Origin: Cellulomonas carbonis
GTDB taxonomy: Bacteria; Actinomycetota; Actinomycetes; Actinomycetales; Cellulomonadaceae
Assembly: GCF_014636275.1 (NCBI RefSeq)
Contig: NZ_BMEB01000003.1
Location: forward strand, 372,001-436,000
DNA length: 64,000 nucleotides
Direction of reading: 5' to 3'
Shown here: one piece after another, positions 27,802 through 37,284 of the stretch
Layout: every line of letters begins with the position of its first letter
Numbering within the stretch: position 1 is the stretch's first letter
Position numbers and translations under genes: made by a program
The notes under the pieces: model-generated
What the model was told of the DNA's origin: nothing
What the model saw: only the letters and a program-made list of their open reading frames with translations
Database searches by the model: none

Positions 27802-30251
27802 GCGCCGCGACGAGCACCGGTGCGCGGTCCACCGCCGCGGACGGCGTCGACGTCGCCGGCCCGACGGGTGACTCGCCCACCGCGGCGGACGTCCGCCGAC
27901 GGCGTCGCGGTGCGCGCCTCGTGGACGTCGTCGTGCTGGACGGCGCCCTGTGCCTCGCGATGCTCCCGCTCGTCCCCGTGTACGGCGTCGCGGCTGTCGT
28001 GCCGCCCGTCGCGGGCGGGCTCGTCGTCGGGACGCTCGTCGCGCTCGTCGCCGCCGCGCGCGCGTGGGGTGCGGCCGTCACGACGGCCCTGGTGCTCCTG
28101 GGCTACCTGCTCGTGGGCCCCACGCTCGCGGTCCCCACCGCGTCGGGCGGGCGCCTGCCGTCGGGTGACTCGGTCGTGCTGCTGCTCACGGGCGCGGTCA
28201 CGGTGTGGAAGCAGGTGCTCACGCTCGACCCGACCCTCGGCACGACCGGCAACCTCCTCGTCGCACCCCTGCTGCTCGCGCTCGTGGGGTCGGCCGTCGC
28301 GGTCTCCGGGGCGGCGCGCTCGCGTCGTGGGGGGCCGCACGGGCCGCGCGCGGCGTGGTCGGCGCTCGTGCCCGTCGTCGTCCTGGGCGTGTCGGTCGTG
28401 CTCGCGACGCAGGAGACCGTCGCCCCCGTCGCGGCGGGCGTCGTCCTCGCGCTGCTCCTGCTCGGCTGGGCGTCGTGGCGGGTCGGGACGCTCGCGCCGC
28501 GCCGCCCGGTCGCGCTGCTGCTCGTCGTCGCCGCGCTCGTCGGGGGCGGTGCCGCGGGCGGCGCGTGGCTCGGCGAGCAGCGGCCACGTCTCGTGCTGCG
28601 CGACGAGCTCGTCCCGCCGTTCGACCCGCGGGACCAGCCGAGCCCGCTCGCGTCGTTCCGGCGCTTCGTCAAGGACTGGGGCGACGACGAGCTGCTCACG
28701 GTCACGGGCCTGCCGCCGGGAACCCCCGTGCGGCTCGCGACCATGGACGCGTTCGACGGCGTGGTGTGGGACGTGGCCGGCGCCGAGGCCGCCGACGGCT
28801 CGGGCTCGTACCGACGCGTGGGCGACACGATCACGTCGGTGCCCGCGGGCCGGACCGTCGAGGTCGCCTTCGAGGTCGAGCGGCTGCCCTCGGTGTGGCT
28901 GCCGACCGTCGGGTACGCGCGCCGCTTCGACTTCTCCGGTGGGCTCGCGGGCGAGCTCGCCGCCGACCTGCGCTACAACGACGCGACCGGCAGCGCGGTC
29001 CTGACGTCCGGGGTCGTGCCCGGGGCGCGGTGGACGGCCGAGGTCGTCGTGCCCGAGGTCCCGGACGACGAGGAGATCGGGGACGCACCGGTCGCCGACG
29101 TCCGCCTGCCCGCGGCCGAGCGGGTCCCCGACGCCGTCCCGGTCTACGCGGGCGACCTCGCGGGCACCGCCGCGACGCCCGTGCTCGTCGCGCGCTCCCT
29201 CGAGCAGGGCCTCGCGGAGCGCGGCTGGTTCAGCCACGGCCTCGAGGGCGAGGCGCCGTCGTTGTCGGGGCACGGCGCCGCGCGCCTCACGACGCTCCTC
29301 ACGGGCGACCTCATGGTCGGCGACGGCGAGCAGTACGCGTCGGCGATGGCGCTCATGGCACGCGAGATGGGCCTCCCGTCGCGCGTCGTCATGGGCTTCG
29401 TGCCCGACGACGAGGACGCCGCCGACGGTTCCGTTGCGATCACGGGCGACGACGTCGAGGCGTGGGTCGAGATCGCGTTCGTGGGGCACGGGTGGGTGCC
29501 GTTCCACCCGACCCCGGACGAGTCGAAGACCCCGAGCGACGACGTCCCCCAGGACGAGTCGCGGCCCCAGCCGCAGGTGGTCCAGCCGCCGCCGCCGCCC
29601 GTGGACCCGGTGCGTCCGCCCGACGACGACACCGAGCAGCCGCGAACCGAGGAGACCGACGACGACGCGCGCGAGGAGGACGGCCTGCGACGCGCTCTGC
29701 TGGTCGCGGCCGCCGTCTCGGTCCCCGTCGCGCTGCTCCTCGCCCCGTTCGTGCTCGTCGCGCTCGCCAAGCGCACCCGCCGTCGTCGTCGCCGGCGCGC
29801 CGGTGCGACCGTCGACCGCGTGGTCGGCGGATGGGAGGAGATGCTCGACCACGCGCGCGACCTGCGCCGTGCCGTCCCCGCGTCGGCCACGCGGCGCGAG
29901 GCGGCGGTGCACCTCGCGGGCGCGTTCGCGGGTGCGCGGCGGGGTGCCCCGGCCGCTGAGCGGCGGGGTGCCCTGGGCGGCCGGGTCGCGCGCCTCGCGT
30001 CGCGCGCCGACGCGATGGTCTTCGGCCCGGGCGACCCGTCGGACGCGGACGTCGAGGCCTACTGGGCCCAGGTGGACGAGACGGTCCGCGCGATGCGGGG
30101 CGCGGTGCCGTGGCGGCAGCGGGTCCGCGCACGTTGGTCGACGGCGTCGCTGCGCGAGCGGCGCCGTGCACGACGGCTCGCGGCGCGCGGGCGCGAGCGG
30201 GGTCGCCAGGCGCGCCGCCGACGCCGGGACCCGCGGGGCGCTCGCGGCTGA
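27798..30251 (+). CDS. Transglutaminase-like membrane protein lacking the catalytic triad
   Basis: 817 residues. Six or so N-terminal helices (to about residue 255), an extracytoplasmic region with a transglutaminase-core fold at about 470-580, a Pro/Asp-rich linker, one more helix near 635 and an Arg-rich cytoplasmic end. The core is recognisable (EQYASAMALMAREMGLPSRV, AWVEIAF, GWVPFHPTPD), but the Cys normally before EQYA is Gly/Asp (GDGEQYA, about 508), the His before AWVE is Glu (about 555), and the Asp of DPT is His (about 569). It should therefore be a non-enzymatic, TgpA-like partner of MoxR/DUF58. ATG overlaps the DUF58 stop. Confidence 0.87.
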   Translation: MSAATSTGARSTAADGVDVAGPTGDSPTAADVRRRRRGARLVDVVVLDGALCLAMLPLVPVYGVAAVVPPVAGGLVVGTLVALVAAARAWGAAVTTALVLLGYLLVGPTLAVPTASGGRLPSGDSVVLLLTGAVTVWKQVLTLDPTLGTTGNLLVAPLLLALVGSAVAVSGAARSRRGGPHGPRAAWSALVPVVVLGVSVVLATQETVAPVAAGVVLALLLLGWASWRVGTLAPRRPVALLLVVAALVGGGAAGGAWLGEQRPRLVLRDELVPPFDPRDQPSPLASFRRFVKDWGDDELLTVTGLPPGTPVRLATMDAFDGVVWDVAGAEAADGSGSYRRVGDTITSVPAGRTVEVAFEVERLPSVWLPTVGYARRFDFSGGLAGELAADLRYNDATGSAVLTSGVVPGARWTAEVVVPEVPDDEEIGDAPVADVRLPAAERVPDAVPVYAGDLAGTAATPVLVARSLEQGLAERGWFSHGLEGEAPSLSGHGAARLTTLLTGDLMVGDGEQYASAMALMAREMGLPSRVVMGFVPDDEDAADGSVAITGDDVEAWVEIAFVGHGWVPFHPTPDESKTPSDDVPQDESRPQPQVVQPPPPPVDPVRPPDDDTEQPRTEETDDDAREEDGLRRALLVAAAVSVPVALLLAPFVLVALAKRTRRRRRRRAGATVDRVVGGWEEMLDHARDLRRAVPASATRREAAVHLAGAFAGARRGAPAAERRGALGGRVARLASRADAMVFGPGDPSDADVEAYWAQVDETVRAMRGAVPWRQRVRARWSTASLRERRRARRLAARGRERGRQARRRRRDPRGARG

Positions 30252-30523
30252 CCACGCACCCCGGGCTGACCGGTCGCGCACGCGGGCGGCTGCCTACGAT
30301 GGCGGTCCGGGGGAGCAGCACGGGCGACGAGCACGGGTGAGCAGCACCGGGCGAGCACAGGGGGTGCGTCATGACGGGTCGTCGCGCGGCGCGCGGGCGT
30401 CCGCGCCACCGCGGACCAGCCGACCAGCCGTCATCCCTCAGGTCCCGGGCCTCCCGTGCCGATGAGGGAGGAGACCGCCGTCCGCGAGGACGGAGCCGCA
30501 CGTCCAGCTGGGAGCACGACCTG

Positions 30524-31933
30524 ATGCCGACGCCCGGAGCCCTGCCCGCGAGCTGGGGACGGCGCTTCCTCGCGTTCGTCATCGACCTCGTCGCGGCCGC
30601 GCTCCTCGGCGGCGCGTTCGTCGTGGCCGGCGTGGTCGGCCTGCTGACCTCCGACGGCGCCGCCCCCGCCGAGGACGGCGCGGGCGGGCTGGTGCTCCTC
30701 GGCGCGGCGATGCTCGTGGTCCTGGGCGTCGCGCAGTGGTGGCTCCTCGGGGCGCGCGGCGTGACCCTCGGCAAGCGTCTCGCGGGGCTGCGCCTGCTCG
30801 ACGTCACCACGGGTCGGCCGGTCGGTCTCGGCCGTGCGCTCCTGCGCGGGGTCGTGCCCCTCGCCGCCGGCGTGCTGCCGGTCGTCGGGTCGCTCGCCGT
30901 CTGGCTCTCGCCGTTCGCGGACCCGTCGGGTCTGCGTCGCGGATGGCACGACCGCGCGGCGCGTGCGGTCCTGCTCGACGTCGTCGTCGGCGTCGACCCC
31001 ACCGTGTCCGGCGGCACGTCGGGCCAGGACGCCGCGCGTCGCCTGGACTCCGTCCTGCGCGCCGCGGCGCCCGCGTCCGAGGTCCGCGACGCGCGCCTCG
31101 TCGACGTCGCGGCGGCGCGGTCCCCGTTCCCCCCGGTCTCGTCCGCGCAGGCCGAGCCGCGTCCCCTGGTCACCCACGTGCCGGTCGACGCCGCGCCGAC
31201 CCGCCCCGCGGCGCCCGGCCGCGCCGAGCGGCGTGCCGACGACGACGAGCATGCCGACCAGCGGCCGGCGGTCGTCACGCACGTCCCGGCGGCCACCACC
31301 CAGCCGACGAGCCAGCCGGCCGCGCAGGAGAGCCGGCCGGCGAGCCCGCCGACGAGCCAGCCGGCAGCTGCCGTGCCCGCGCCGTCGGCGTCGCCCGAGA
31401 CGGTCGTGCGCGGTGACACCGACCCGTCACGCCGGACGCGAGCGGCGGAGGAGCCCACCGCCCCGGTGCGCCGCGTCGTCCCGCCGTCGCACGAGGTCAT
31501 GACCGCGACGTCGTTCGCGTCCGCGGACGAGGACGTCGAGAGCACGCGGCTGCGACCCGCGCGGGGCAAGGTCCCCGAGCTGCGGGGCGACGGTGCCGAG
31601 GTGACCGTCGAGCTCACCGACGGCCAGCGCGTGACCTTCACCGGGACCGCGCTCGTGGGCCGCAACCCCGCGCCGCGACCGGGTGAGGACGCCGACCACC
31701 TGATCCGGGTCGCCGACCCGGGCCGATCGGTCTCCAAGACGCACCTGCTGCTCGGCGTCGACCGCGCCGGCCTGTGGGTCAAGGACCGCGACTCGACCAA
31801 CGGCACGGTGGTGACGCTCGCCGACGGCCAGCAGATCCTGTGCGGTGCGGACCAGCAGGTCCGCATCCCGCCGGGTGCCTCGGTCGCGTTCGGCGACTAC
31901 GGCCTGAGCGTCGCGACGGTCGACGCTCTCTGA
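30524..31933 (+). CDS. RDD-domain and FHA-domain membrane protein
   Basis: 469 residues. The RDD membrane domain lies at about 5-150 (WGRRFLAFVIDLVAAALLGG, then GARGVTLGKRLAGLRLLD), followed by a 200-residue Pro/Ala/Thr-rich linker with short THVP repeats, and a C-terminal FHA domain at about 375-465 with VGRNP, SVSKTHLLL and DRDSTNGTVV. It is probably the membrane-side phosphothreonine reader of this locus. ATG 30524 follows GGGAG at 9 bases; the frame extends 51 codons upstream but without conserved sequence. It is separated from the preceding gene by 272 bases with a possible -10 (TACGAT, 30295-30300), so it may have its own promoter. Confidence 0.85.
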   Translation: MPTPGALPASWGRRFLAFVIDLVAAALLGGAFVVAGVVGLLTSDGAAPAEDGAGGLVLLGAAMLVVLGVAQWWLLGARGVTLGKRLAGLRLLDVTTGRPVGLGRALLRGVVPLAAGVLPVVGSLAVWLSPFADPSGLRRGWHDRAARAVLLDVVVGVDPTVSGGTSGQDAARRLDSVLRAAAPASEVRDARLVDVAAARSPFPPVSSAQAEPRPLVTHVPVDAAPTRPAAPGRAERRADDDEHADQRPAVVTHVPAATTQPTSQPAAQESRPASPPTSQPAAAVPAPSASPETVVRGDTDPSRRTRAAEEPTAPVRRVVPPSHEVMTATSFASADEDVESTRLRPARGKVPELRGDGAEVTVELTDGQRVTFTGTALVGRNPAPRPGEDADHLIRVADPGRSVSKTHLLLGVDRAGLWVKDRDSTNGTVVTLADGQQILCGADQQVRIPPGASVAFGDYGLSVATVDAL

Positions 31934-31984
31934 CCCGCTCCCGGGTGAGGGGCCCCGACGTCGGGCCCGGGCACGACGCGCCCC

Positions 31985-32902
31985 TCAGGCGGCGGGACGT
32001 CGCGCGGCGAGCCGGTCGGCCCGCCCGGTGCGCAGCCCGTCGGCCGTGAGGACGACGAGCGCGAGCCACACGAGCCCGAAACCGACCCACCGGGCCGTCG
32101 GCATGTCCTCCCCGAAGACGAGCACGCCGACCGCGAACTGCACCGTGGGCGCGGCGTACTGCAGCAGCCCGACGACGCTCAGCGGGAGCCGCCGGGCGGC
32201 CGACCCGAACAGCAGCAGCGGCACCGCCGTGACGACGCCCGTGCCCGCGAGCGCGAGCGCGTGCCCGGCACCGTGCTGCCCCCAGGAGCCCGTGCCCTGC
32301 GCGTCGAGCAGCACGAGGTACGCCAGGGCGAACGGCGCGAGCACCGCCGTCTCGACCGCGAGGCTCGTCACGGCGGGCACCGTCCGGCCGACGCGGTTCT
32401 TGATGAGTCCGTACAGCCCGAAGGTGACCGCGAGCGTGAGCGCGATCCAGGGCAGGCGGCCGACCCCGGCCGTGATGACGACGACGGCGAGCGCGCCCAC
32501 GCCGAGCGCGACCCACTGCGCGGGACGCATGCGCTCACCGAGGACGACGACCGCGAGCGCCACGGTCACGAGCGGGTTGATGTAGTAGCCGAGCGCCGCG
32601 TCGACGGTGTGCCCGGTCAGGACCCCGTGGACGAAGACGAGCCAGTTGGCGCCCACGAGCACCGCGGCGACGGCGAGCGTGCCGAGCGTGCGGGTGTCCC
32701 GGACCGCCCGCGCGAGCGCCCCCCAACCCCGCAGCGCGGCCACGGCGAGCAGGCAGAACACGAGCGACCACACGACGCGGTGGGCGATGATCTCGACCGG
32801 TCCCGCGGGCTCGAGGAGCGGGAAGTACAGGGGGAGGAAGCCCCACAGCAGGTACGCGCCGAGGCCCATCGCGAGCCCGGGGCGTGAGGAGACCGTCGGC
32901 AC
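31985..32902 (-). CDS. rarD: RarD-type EamA/DMT permease
   Basis: 305-residue inner-membrane protein with ten helices and the RarD opening GLGAYLLWGFLPLYFPLL, in which EamA duplicated halves can be seen (GALAVVVITAGVGRLPW and the second half from about 170). Members are drug/metabolite-superfamily permeases named for chloramphenicol sensitivity; the substrate is unknown. It is transcribed away from the reductase gene and has no operon partner. Confidence 0.88.
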   Translation of the reverse strand: MPTVSSRPGLAMGLGAYLLWGFLPLYFPLLEPAGPVEIIAHRVVWSLVFCLLAVAALRGWGALARAVRDTRTLGTLAVAAVLVGANWLVFVHGVLTGHTVDAALGYYINPLVTVALAVVVLGERMRPAQWVALGVGALAVVVITAGVGRLPWIALTLAVTFGLYGLIKNRVGRTVPAVTSLAVETAVLAPFALAYLVLLDAQGTGSWGQHGAGHALALAGTGVVTAVPLLLFGSAARRLPLSVVGLLQYAAPTVQFAVGVLVFGEDMPTARWVGFGLVWLALVVLTADGLRTGRADRLAARRPAA

Positions 32903-32955
32903 CGGGCGAACCTACGCCCACGGACGTCCCTCGTGGGCGGCCGTCCCGCACCGCC

Positions 32956-32961
32956 TACACT
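32956..32961 (+). promoter_or_regulatory. Candidate -10 element before fprA
   Basis: TACACT sits 68 bases upstream of the reductase GTG in the gap between the divergent rarD and fprA genes. It matches the actinobacterial housekeeping -10 pattern; no convincing -35 was found. Confidence 0.4.
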
Positions 32962-33028
32962 GGCCCCAGCGTCCTGCCGGGCCCTGCGTGTGGCCCTGGC
33001 TCCCCCTTCCGGAAGGCGTCCTTCTCAC

Positions 33029-34390
33029 GTGAGCAGCAGCAACGCCCTGCGCGTGGCGGTCGTCGGCGCGGGCCCCGCGGGCATCTACGCGTCCGACATC
33101 CTGTCCAAGTCCGGGCTCGAGGTCTCGATCGACCTGTTCGAGCGGCTTCCCGCGCCCTTCGGGCTCGTGCGCTACGGCGTCGCGCCCGACCACCCGCGCA
33201 TCAAGCAGATCATCGTCGCGCTGCACAAGATCCTCGAGCGCGGCGACATCCGCCTGCTCAGCAACGTGGACTTCGGCACCGACGTCGACCTCGACGACCT
33301 GCGCCGCTTCTACGACGCGGTGATCTTCTCGACCGGCGCCATCAAGGACGCCGACCTACGGATCCCGGGCATCGAGCTGCCCGGGTCGTACGGCGCGGCC
33401 GACTTCGTGTCCTGGTACGACGGCCACCCGGACGTGCCGCGGACCTGGCCGCTCGAGGCCGAGCAGATCGCCGTCGTCGGCGCGGGCAACGTCGCGCTCG
33501 ACGTGGCGCGCATCCTCGCCAAGCACCCGAAGGACCTGCTGAGCACCGAGGTGCCCGACAACGTCTACCAGGGGCTCCTGACGAGCCCCGTCACGGACGT
33601 GCACGTCTTCGCGCGGCGTGGTCCGGCGCAGGTCAAGTTCAGCCCGCTCGAGCTGCGCGAGCTCGGGCACGTGCCCGACGTCGACGTCGTCGTCTACCCC
33701 GAGGACTTCGAGTTCGACGAGGGCTCGATGGCGGCGATCCACTCCTCGAACCAGACCAAGCAGGTCGTCAAGACCCTGACGGACTGGACGCTGCGCGAGC
33801 CCGAGGAGCTCACCGCGAGCCGTCGGATCCACCTGCACTTCCTGCACCGGCCGGTCGCGGTGCTCGGCGAGGACCGCGTCACCGGTCTGCGCACCGAGCG
33901 CACGGTGCTCACCGGCGACGGGACGGTCGCCGGCTCGGGGGAGATGCACGAGTGGCCCGTCCAGGCCGTGTACCGCGCGGTCGGCTACTTCGGGTCGCCG
34001 CTGCCGGGCATCCCGTTCGACTCCGCGGCGGGCGTGATCAGCAACCGTGAGGGTCGCGTCGTGCAGCCCGACGGCGAGCCCGTGCCCGGCGTCTACACGA
34101 CCGGCTGGATCAAGCGCGGCCCCGTCGGCCTCATCGGGCACACGAAGTCCGACGCGACCGAGACGATCAAGCACCTCGTCTCGGACGTCGACACGCTCGA
34201 GCGCGCACCCGAGCGCGACCCCGGCGCGGTGACGGACTTCCTCACGGCCAAGGGCGTCGGCCACGTCGAGTGGACGGGCTGGATGGTCCTCGACGCGTGG
34301 GAGCAGGAGCTCGGTCGTCCGCACGGGCGCGAGCGGATCAAGGTCGTCCCGCGCGAGGAGATGCTCGCGATCATCCGCGGCGAGGCCTGA
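33029..34390 (+). CDS. fprA: FprA-type ferredoxin-NADP reductase
   Basis: Flavoprotein of the adrenodoxin-reductase type that moves electrons between NADPH and ferredoxin. The FAD motif VVGAGPAGIYASDIL is at residues 11-25 and the NADP motif VVGAGNVALDVARILAKHP near 150; GWIKRGPVGLIGHTKSDA near the end is typical. The 453-residue length matches mycobacterial FprA. GTG 33029 is chosen because of GGAAGG upstream and because the FAD motif then falls at the normal distance; the open frame extends 32 codons further without conservation. A strong terminator follows at 34440-34477. Confidence 0.93.
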   Translation: MSSSNALRVAVVGAGPAGIYASDILSKSGLEVSIDLFERLPAPFGLVRYGVAPDHPRIKQIIVALHKILERGDIRLLSNVDFGTDVDLDDLRRFYDAVIFSTGAIKDADLRIPGIELPGSYGAADFVSWYDGHPDVPRTWPLEAEQIAVVGAGNVALDVARILAKHPKDLLSTEVPDNVYQGLLTSPVTDVHVFARRGPAQVKFSPLELRELGHVPDVDVVVYPEDFEFDEGSMAAIHSSNQTKQVVKTLTDWTLREPEELTASRRIHLHFLHRPVAVLGEDRVTGLRTERTVLTGDGTVAGSGEMHEWPVQAVYRAVGYFGSPLPGIPFDSAAGVISNREGRVVQPDGEPVPGVYTTGWIKRGPVGLIGHTKSDATETIKHLVSDVDTLERAPERDPGAVTDFLTAKGVGHVEWTGWMVLDAWEQELGRPHGRERIKVVPREEMLAIIRGEA

Positions 34391-34439
34391 CAGCCCGCAC
34401 GTCGGCCGCCTGCCGGCGGCCCGCCGGCCCCGAGCGGCA

Positions 34440-34477
34440 GCGAGGAGCCCTCACCCGTCCGGGTGGGGGCTCCTCGC
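34440..34477 (+). terminator. Intrinsic terminator after fprA
   Basis: A 17-bp stem (one G-T pair) with a GTCC loop, arms GCGAGGAGCCCTCACCC and its complement, 50 bases after the fprA stop. There is no U run, as is common in such GC-rich genomes. Confidence 0.7.
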
Positions 34478-34598
34478 GTGTCCGGCGTCGGGGAACGCCG
34501 TCCCGCCGTCGACCGTTCTCCGGGTGGGCGCGGGCACTCCGGTGCAGGTCAGGATGGCGCAGGTGGCGTCGGCGCACGGTGGAGACGAGGAGGACCTG

Positions 34599-35477
34599 GT
34601 GGGACGCAGGCACCTGAACGGGGTCAAGACGGCGGCGCTCTTCGGCGTGCTCTGGCTCGTGCTGCTGGTGATCGGCGGCCTCGTCGGCGAGGGCCGCTGG
34701 CTGTGGCTCTTCGCGGCGTTCGGCGTCCTCGGGACCGCGTACTCGTACTGGAACTCCGACAGGATCGCGATCCGCGCGATGCGCGCGCGTCCCGTGAGCG
34801 AGCTCGAGCAGCCCGTGATGTACCGGATCGTGCGCGAGCTGTCGACGCAGGCACGCCAGCCGATGCCGCGCCTCTACGTGTCGCCGACCATGGCGCCCAA
34901 CGCGTTCGCGACCGGACGCAACCCCCGCAACGCCGCCGTGTGCTGCACGACGGGCATCCTCATGACGCTGGACGAGCGCGAGCTGCGCGGTGTGCTCGGG
35001 CACGAGCTCATGCACGTCTACAACCGCGACATCCTCACGTCGTCGGTCGCCGCCGCGCTCGCGGGCGTCATCACGTCGGTCGCGCAGATGATGATGATCT
35101 TCGGTGGTGGCGACCGGGAGCGCGGCGGCGGCAACCCGCTCGCGGTGCTCGCGATGGCGCTGCTCGCGCCGTTCGCGGCGATGCTCATCCAGCTCGCGAT
35201 CAGCCGCACGCGCGAGTACGACGCCGACGAGGACGGAGCGCGTCTGACGGGCGACCCGCTCGCGCTCGCGTCGGCGCTCGAGAAGCTCGAGCGGGGGACC
35301 CGGCGGGCGCCGCTCCCGGCGAACCGGGACCTCGTCGACGTGTCGCACCTGATGATCGCCAACCCGTTCCGCGGGGGCGGCATGGCGGCGATGTTCGCGA
35401 CCCACCCGCCCATGGCGGAGCGCGTCGCGCGGCTGCGGGCGATGGCGGGCGAGCAGGGCGGCATCACGCGGTACTGA
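34599..35477 (+). CDS. htpX: HtpX-family membrane zinc protease
   Basis: M48-type metalloprotease for membrane protein quality control. Two N-terminal helices (from VLWLVLLVIGGLV), zinc motif HELMH at about 135-139, two further helices, and the third ligand Glu in EYDADEDGA near 206. At 292 residues it has the family length. GTG 34599 is chosen for the GAGGAGG just upstream and the HtpX-like opening GRRHLNGVKTA; the frame extends 25 codons upstream. The end of the gene carries a small tandem duplication across the stop codon. Confidence 0.92.
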   Translation: MGRRHLNGVKTAALFGVLWLVLLVIGGLVGEGRWLWLFAAFGVLGTAYSYWNSDRIAIRAMRARPVSELEQPVMYRIVRELSTQARQPMPRLYVSPTMAPNAFATGRNPRNAAVCCTTGILMTLDERELRGVLGHELMHVYNRDILTSSVAAALAGVITSVAQMMMIFGGGDRERGGGNPLAVLAMALLAPFAAMLIQLAISRTREYDADEDGARLTGDPLALASALEKLERGTRRAPLPANRDLVDVSHLMIANPFRGGGMAAMFATHPPMAERVARLRAMAGEQGGITRY

Positions 35478-35521
35478 GCGGTACTGAGCGGTCCCGCGCG
35501 GGCCGCCCGGCCCGCCGGGCC

Positions 35522-36013
35522 TCAGCGGTAGTTGACGAACTGGAGCGCGACGTCGAGGTCGGCGCCCTTGAGCATCGCGATGACGGCCTGGAGGTCGTCG
35601 CGGCTCTTCGCCGACACCCGGAGCTCGTCACCCTGGATCTGCGCCTTGACGCCCTTGGGGCCCTCGTCGCGGATGAGCTTGGAGATCTTCTTCGCCTCGT
35701 CGGTCGCGATCCCCTCCTTGACCGCGGCCTCGAGCCGGTACTCCTTGCCCGATGCCTTGGGCTCGCCCGCGTCGAGCGACTTCAGCGAGATGCCGCGCTT
35801 GATGAGCTTGGTCTCGAACACGTCGAGGACCGCCTTGACGCGCTCCTCCGAGTTCGCGGTCATGACGATCTTCTCGCCGCTCCACGCGATCGACGCGCCC
35901 ACGTTCTTGAAGTCGTAGCGCTGCGAGATCTCCTTCGCGGCCTGGTTGAGCGCGTTGTCGACCTCCTGGCGGTCGACCTTGCTGACGACGTCGAACGACG
36001 ACTCCGAAGCCAT
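35522..36013 (-). CDS. yajQ: YajQ-family nucleotide-binding protein (UPF0234)
   Basis: 163 residues, with the family opening [20 protein letters not shown] and the repeated RNP-like halves (ISQRYDFKN near 35, [13 protein letters not shown] near 135). Related proteins bind cyclic di-GMP in Xanthomonas and nucleotides elsewhere; the role in Actinobacteria is unsettled. ATG 36013 has an ideal GGAGG seven bases away. It runs convergently with htpX. Confidence 0.95.
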   Translation of the reverse strand: MASESSFDVVSKVDRQEVDNALNQAAKEISQRYDFKNVGASIAWSGEKIVMTANSEERVKAVLDVFETKLIKRGISLKSLDAGEPKASGKEYRLEAAVKEGIATDEAKKISKLIRDEGPKGVKAQIQGDELRVSAKSRDDLQAVIAMLKGADLDVALQFVNYR

Positions 36014-36150
36014 GCTGTCCTCCTGCGTGGTCGTGTGCGGGGGTGCGCGCCGGGCGTGTTCGGGAGCGCCCTCCGGAGTTGCTATCCTTCCATCCGCAGC
36101 CGGGCTCGGAACGCTCGTACGTCTCGAACGGTCGGTCCGGTGCGGTGCAC

Positions 36151-36232
36151 GGCAGGTTGCCCGAGCGGCCAAAGGGAGCTGACTGTAAATCAGCCGCGTC
36201 ATGCTACGGGGGTTCGAATCCCTCACCTGCCA
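36151..36232 (+). tRNA. tRNA-Tyr (anticodon GTA)
   Basis: Class II tRNA of 82 nt with a long variable arm. Acceptor arms GGCAGGT and ACCTGCC pair fully; the anticodon loop is CTGTAAA with GTA; TTCGAAT is the T loop. The 3' CCA is not encoded. A possible -10 (TATCCT) is at 36083-36088. Confidence 0.95.
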
Positions 36233-36240
36233 CCGCGAGT

Positions 36241-36274
36241 GACGCCCCGTCCTGGTCCACCAGGGCGGGGCGTC
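36241..36274 (+). terminator. Terminator after tRNA-Tyr
   Basis: A 15-bp stem with one G-T pair and loop TCCA, arms GACGCCCCGTCCTGG and its complement, starting 9 bases after the tRNA. Confidence 0.7.
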
Positions 36275-36436
36275 CTGCATCTCCGGAGGGTCGGGGGAGC
36301 GCGTCCTGCGCCGGGCCGGGACGTTGGGCCCTGTCGGGCTGCCGCGCACCGGACGACCGTGGGACCAGGACCGCGGTCCGAGCCACGGCCCGCGGGTCGG
36401 GAGCCGACGCGACGCGTCGGCGGGCTGGAGGTCGTC

Positions 36437-37183
36437 ATGGCTCGTCTGGACGGCAGGGTCGCGATCGTGACCGGTGGCGCTCGCGGGATGGGAGCGGCGC
36501 ACGTGCGTCGCCTCGCCGCCGAGGGGGCGGCCGTCGTCGCGGGTGACGTCCTCGAGGCCGAGGGCAAGGCGCTCGCGGACGAGGTCGCGGGGACCGGTGC
36601 CCGTGTGCGGTTCGTCACGCTCGACGTCACCTCGGCCGAGAGCTGGGCCGGCGCCGTCGAAGCGGCGAACGAGTTCGGCCCCGTCACCATCCTCGTCAAC
36701 AACGCCGGGGTCCTCGTGCAGGGATCCGTCGACTCGACGCCCGAGGCCGACATCCGTCGCGTCTACGACGTCAACCTCGTCGGCCCGTTCCTCGGGATCC
36801 AGGCGGTCGTGCCGGACATGCGGTCCGCGGGCGGCGGCGCGATCGTCAACATCTCCTCGGCGGCGGGCCTCGTGCCGATGCCCGGCCTGTCGGCGTACGC
36901 GTCGAGCAAGTGGGGCGTGCGGGGCCTGACGAAGTGCGCTGCGCTCGACCTCGGGCACGACGGGATCCGTGTCAACTCGATCCACCCGGGCGGCGTGCGG
37001 ACCCCGATGGCGGCAGGCGCCGACGAGGCGATGTTCGCGGCGTACGCGATCCCGCGCATCGGCGAGCCCGAGGAGATCGCGGCGGCGGTCGCGTACCTCG
37101 TCTCGGACGAGGCGGCCTTCGTCACGGGCGCCGAGCTCGCCGTCGACGGCGGCATGGTGCTCGGCGTCCTCCCGCCTGGCTGA
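36437..37183 (+). CDS. SDR-family NAD(P)-dependent oxidoreductase
   Basis: Classical short-chain dehydrogenase of 248 residues. The cofactor motif is TGGARGMG (about 12-19), then NNAGV, catalytic Ser in ISSAAG, and the Tyr-x3-Lys pair in SAYASSKWG near 155; the ending has [12 protein letters not shown]. It resembles 3-alpha(20-beta)-hydroxysteroid-dehydrogenase-type SDRs, but the substrate cannot be told. ATG 36437 follows CTGGAG. It stands alone between two tRNA genes. Confidence 0.92.
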   Translation: MARLDGRVAIVTGGARGMGAAHVRRLAAEGAAVVAGDVLEAEGKALADEVAGTGARVRFVTLDVTSAESWAGAVEAANEFGPVTILVNNAGVLVQGSVDSTPEADIRRVYDVNLVGPFLGIQAVVPDMRSAGGGAIVNISSAAGLVPMPGLSAYASSKWGVRGLTKCAALDLGHDGIRVNSIHPGGVRTPMAAGADEAMFAAYAIPRIGEPEEIAAAVAYLVSDEAAFVTGAELAVDGGMVLGVLPPG

Positions 37184-37284
37184 GGCCGGATGCGGGCAGG
37201 GAGCCGGGGCGAGGGGGCCGCCGGGCGCGTGGCGAGGGTCCGATTTCGCGGCACGCCTCCACGCCGTGTACCCTGGCACGCGCT

